From Gammaproteobacteria bacterium (GTDB lineage Bacteria; Pseudomonadota; Gammaproteobacteria; UBA6429; Thiohalophilaceae), in contig JAHEIJ010000122.1 of assembly GCA_024639445.1 (NCBI GenBank), positions 1-6,708 on the forward strand: a DNA stretch of 6,708 nucleotides, written 5' to 3'. Shown one piece after another: positions 5,609-6,708 of the stretch. The position numbers were made by a program, and so were the translations under genes. Within the stretch, counting starts at the first letter, position 1. Every line of letters starts with the position of its first letter. A model generated the notes under the pieces. It did no database searches. It saw only the letters and a program-made list of their open reading frames with translations, and was not told the origin of the DNA.

Positions 5609-5883
5609 CGTTGTTGGGTTGGCTTTTCGATGGCCTGTTGGGATTGGCATTGTTGGGATTAGCCTGGCAGGCAATGGCATGCGCGGATCTGTTCAAAGCC
5701 ATTGTCTTGTTTATCGCCTTTGGCCTGTTGATGGCTCTCGCATGGGTACGCCTGGATGCGCCGGATGTGGCGTTGGCTGAAGCGGCAATCGGTGCGGGCC
5801 TCACGGGAGCCTTGTTGCTTGCCGCACTGGCACGTCTTGAAAAATCTGAAGAGACAAAAGGGAAACAACAGAATAACAAGTAA
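5605..5883 (+). CDS. DUF4040-type antiporter subunit (MbhD-like, equivalent to part of the MrpA C-terminus)
   Basis: A 92-residue membrane protein with three predicted helices (~7-23, ~29-48, ~58-76). Its signature LDAPDVALAEAAIGAGLTGA (residues 50-69) is that of DUF4040, a domain found as the separate subunit MbhD in membrane-bound hydrogenases and fused into the C-terminal part of MrpA in classical antiporters. It carries conserved acidic residues D51, D54 and E59. The tail after ~78 is hydrophilic (KSEETKGKQQ). The start is ambiguous: the ATG at 5605 overlaps the mnhG stop as ATGA, but an in-frame GTG at 5596 has GGGGGA (5583-5588) at seven bases and would add three residues. It stands where mbhD stands in Mbh operons, directly after the G subunit. 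Some pipelines would call it subunit B. Confidence 0.88.
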   Translation: MTLLGWLFDGLLGLALLGLAWQAMACADLFKAIVLFIAFGLLMALAWVRLDAPDVALAEAAIGAGLTGALLLAALARLEKSEETKGKQQNNK

Positions 5884-5936
5884 TGCAAATGATTAATGCT
5901 GCTGCAACGCACGCTAACAATAAGTGAATAATAACA

Positions 5937-6263
5937 ATGATCAAGTATCTGCATAAATTCGAACGTGTGGTAATCGCGGCACTGATCCTTATGCTGGCGC
6001 TGGTGATTTTACTTTCAGTTGTAGAGCTGGGTTGGGTGTTAATCAGGGATATCAGCAAGCCTCCAGTTTTCATTCTTGAAATTCGGGAACTGCTGGAACT
6101 GTTCGGGCTTTTTCTGCTGGTGCTGATTGGTATCGAGTTGTTGGAAACCATGAAGAAATACTACGCCAAGGGACGGGTCGATCTGGATGTGATCATTTCC
6201 GTCTCCCTGATCGCGCTCGGTCGCAAGATCATTACCATGGATCCAAAGGATACGAGCCCATGA
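5937..6263 (+). CDS. psiE: PsiE-family (phosphate-starvation-inducible E) membrane protein
   Basis: A 108-residue integral membrane protein with about four hydrophobic segments (~11-35, ~42-58, ~58-69, ~82-99). The central LLELFGLFLLVLIGIELLET, followed by MKKYY, and the closing VDLDVIISVSLIALGRKII match my recollection of the PsiE family, in which acidic residues inside the membrane (here E54, E67, E70) and a final ARK/GRK motif are conserved. E. coli PsiE is longer (136). Its biochemical function is unknown. It lies 53 bases after the DUF4040 gene, the widest gap in this operon, and has no clear ribosome binding site (only AAGTGA, 5922-5927). Its TGA overlaps the following small ORF as ATGA. 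Being embedded between antiporter subunits suggests it works with the complex, but that is inference. No Pho box was seen. Confidence 0.8.
   Translation: MIKYLHKFERVVIAALILMLALVILLSVVELGWVLIRDISKPPVFILEIRELLELFGLFLLVLIGIELLETMKKYYAKGRVDLDVIISVSLIALGRKIITMDPKDTSP
6246..6250 (+). promoter_or_regulatory. Ribosome binding site of the 27-codon ORF
   Basis: AAGGA inside the last codons of psiE, nine bases before the ATG at 6260. It is among the better binding sites in the operon and supports real translation of the small ORF. Confidence 0.5.
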
Positions 6264-6343
6264 CCCTGGTCGGGATTGCGGCTATCCTTCTGGCGTTGTT
6301 TCTGGGTTACTGGGTCATTAAAAAGACAAACCGTGAAACATGA
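6260..6343 (+). CDS. 27-residue single-helix membrane microprotein
   Basis: A 27-codon ORF (MTLVGIAAILLALFLGYWVI, then KKTNRET). Residues ~3-20 form one transmembrane helix, and the Lys/Arg-containing tail KKTNRET predicts the C-terminus on the cytoplasmic side. The ORF is joined at both ends: its ATG overlaps the psiE stop in ATGA (6260-6263) and its TGA overlaps the next ATG in ATGATG (6340-6345). AAGGA (6246-6250) provides a binding site. Without it an 80-base gap would interrupt an otherwise compact operon. I do not recognise the sequence. By analogy with other tiny subunits of membrane complexes it could be a structural or regulatory subunit of the antiporter; it could also be a translational bridge that carries ribosomes from psiE to the next gene, whose own binding site is poor. 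Confidence 0.6.
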   Translation: MTLVGIAAILLALFLGYWVIKKTNRET

Positions 6344-6708
6344 TGCTTGACAAAACGGGCCATAAAATAAGCGATGATGTTCGGCCCGCCGCAGTAGTTT
6401 ACCTGTTGGCGGCGCTTGCAGTCATGAGCCTCGCTGCCTTGCTGGTGTATGTCGTGTTGTCATTGCCGCCAATTGCGCCGGGATTAACGGAACACGTTGA
6501 CGCCCAAATGGGACAGAGTGGAGTCAGCAATCCGGTGACTGCGGTGCTGCTCAACTTCCGTGGCTATGACACCTTGCTCGAAATGGTTGTGTTACTTGTG
6601 GCGTTACTTGGTGTCTGGGCACTCGGTGATGCGGCGCACCATCACGAAACCAAACCGGGACCGATACTCGACACACTGGCACGGCTGTTAACGCCGGTGT
6701 TGATCCTG
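6340..6708 (+). CDS. mnhB: MbhE/MnhB-type antiporter subunit (3' end cut by window edge)
   Basis: The frame is open for 123 codons to the last base. A first helix lies at ~17-43. A periplasmic-type loop follows, then the MbhE signature NPVTAVLLNFRGYDTLLEMV (residues 64-83) and a second helix through LLVALLGVWALG (85-96). The last residues, GPILDTLARLLTPVLIL, look like the start of the next helix, which in MnhB-domain proteins continues into the conserved HAPGG region. I therefore expect an MbhE-MnhB fusion continuing outside the window, though a stand-alone MbhE cannot be excluded. The Asn-Phe-Arg-Gly-Tyr-Asp-Thr-Leu-Glu motif also lies at the C-terminal end of classical MrpA. A His cluster (H100-H102) sits in the loop after helix 2. 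Two ATG codons (6340, 6343) overlap the microprotein stop; no good binding site precedes them, so coupling is likely. Confidence 0.85.
   Translation, partial: MMLDKTGHKISDDVRPAAVVYLLAALAVMSLAALLVYVVLSLPPIAPGLTEHVDAQMGQSGVSNPVTAVLLNFRGYDTLLEMVVLLVALLGVWALGDAAHHHETKPGPILDTLARLLTPVLIL

Noticed and set aside
5883..5927. 14-codon ORF in the gap between the DUF4040 gene and psiE (ATG overlapping the TAA stop, ending 9 bases before psiE)
   Set aside because: It is positioned like a translational bridge, but the peptide is Ala/Asn-rich with no helix and no binding site. Chance is the simpler explanation.
1..6708. tRNA, rRNA, CRISPR array, insertion sequence or attachment site
   Set aside because: I saw no repeats, cloverleaf-like sequences or transposase-like frames. 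The window is fully accounted for by the listed genes and short intergenic regions.

Overview
The window reads as chromosomal DNA of a gammaproteobacterium. ExoVII large subunit (xseA) and IMP dehydrogenase (guaB) lie back to back and divergent, as in E. coli, and GuaB, XseA and the tandem universal stress protein all align by eye with their E. coli counterparts. Base composition is uneven. One 60-base sample inside guaB (2701-2760) is about 72% G+C, and one inside the stress-protein gene (4501-4560) about 52%. I cannot name the genus. A small lipoprotein resembling SoxXA-binding proteins and a multisubunit cation/proton antiporter would suit a marine, haloalkaliphilic or sulfur-oxidising lineage, but that is only suggestive.

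Layout. Positions 1-1204 (minus strand) hold xseA without its last ~50 codons. A near-consensus promoter ends just before its start codon. A small lipoprotein gene (1301-1603, minus) ends at a strong terminator placed between it and xseA. Positions 1604-1852 are a divergent intergenic region holding the guaB promoter, and guaB occupies 1853-3316 (plus), followed by a 14-bp-stem terminator. guaA does not follow guaB, although it does in the common guaBA operon.

From 3317 to 3545 there is a regulatory region with a bulged hairpin and a 7-bp inverted repeat overlapping a candidate promoter. From 3546 to the window end runs one tightly packed plus-strand operon: mnhE, a UspE-like tandem stress protein, mnhF, mnhG, a DUF4040 (MbhD-like) subunit, a PsiE-family membrane protein, a 27-codon membrane microprotein, and an MbhE/MnhB-type subunit cut by the window edge. 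Most junctions overlap by 4 or 14 bases.

The antiporter subunits occur in the order E-F-G-MbhD-MbhE/B. This is the order of the antiporter half of membrane-bound hydrogenase (Mbh) complexes, not the classical Mrp order A-B-C-D-E-F-G. The C and D subunits are expected just beyond the window. Three extra genes (UspE-like, PsiE-like, microprotein) are woven in with overlapping starts, so they may be regulatory or accessory subunits of the antiporter. This is the most interesting part of the window.
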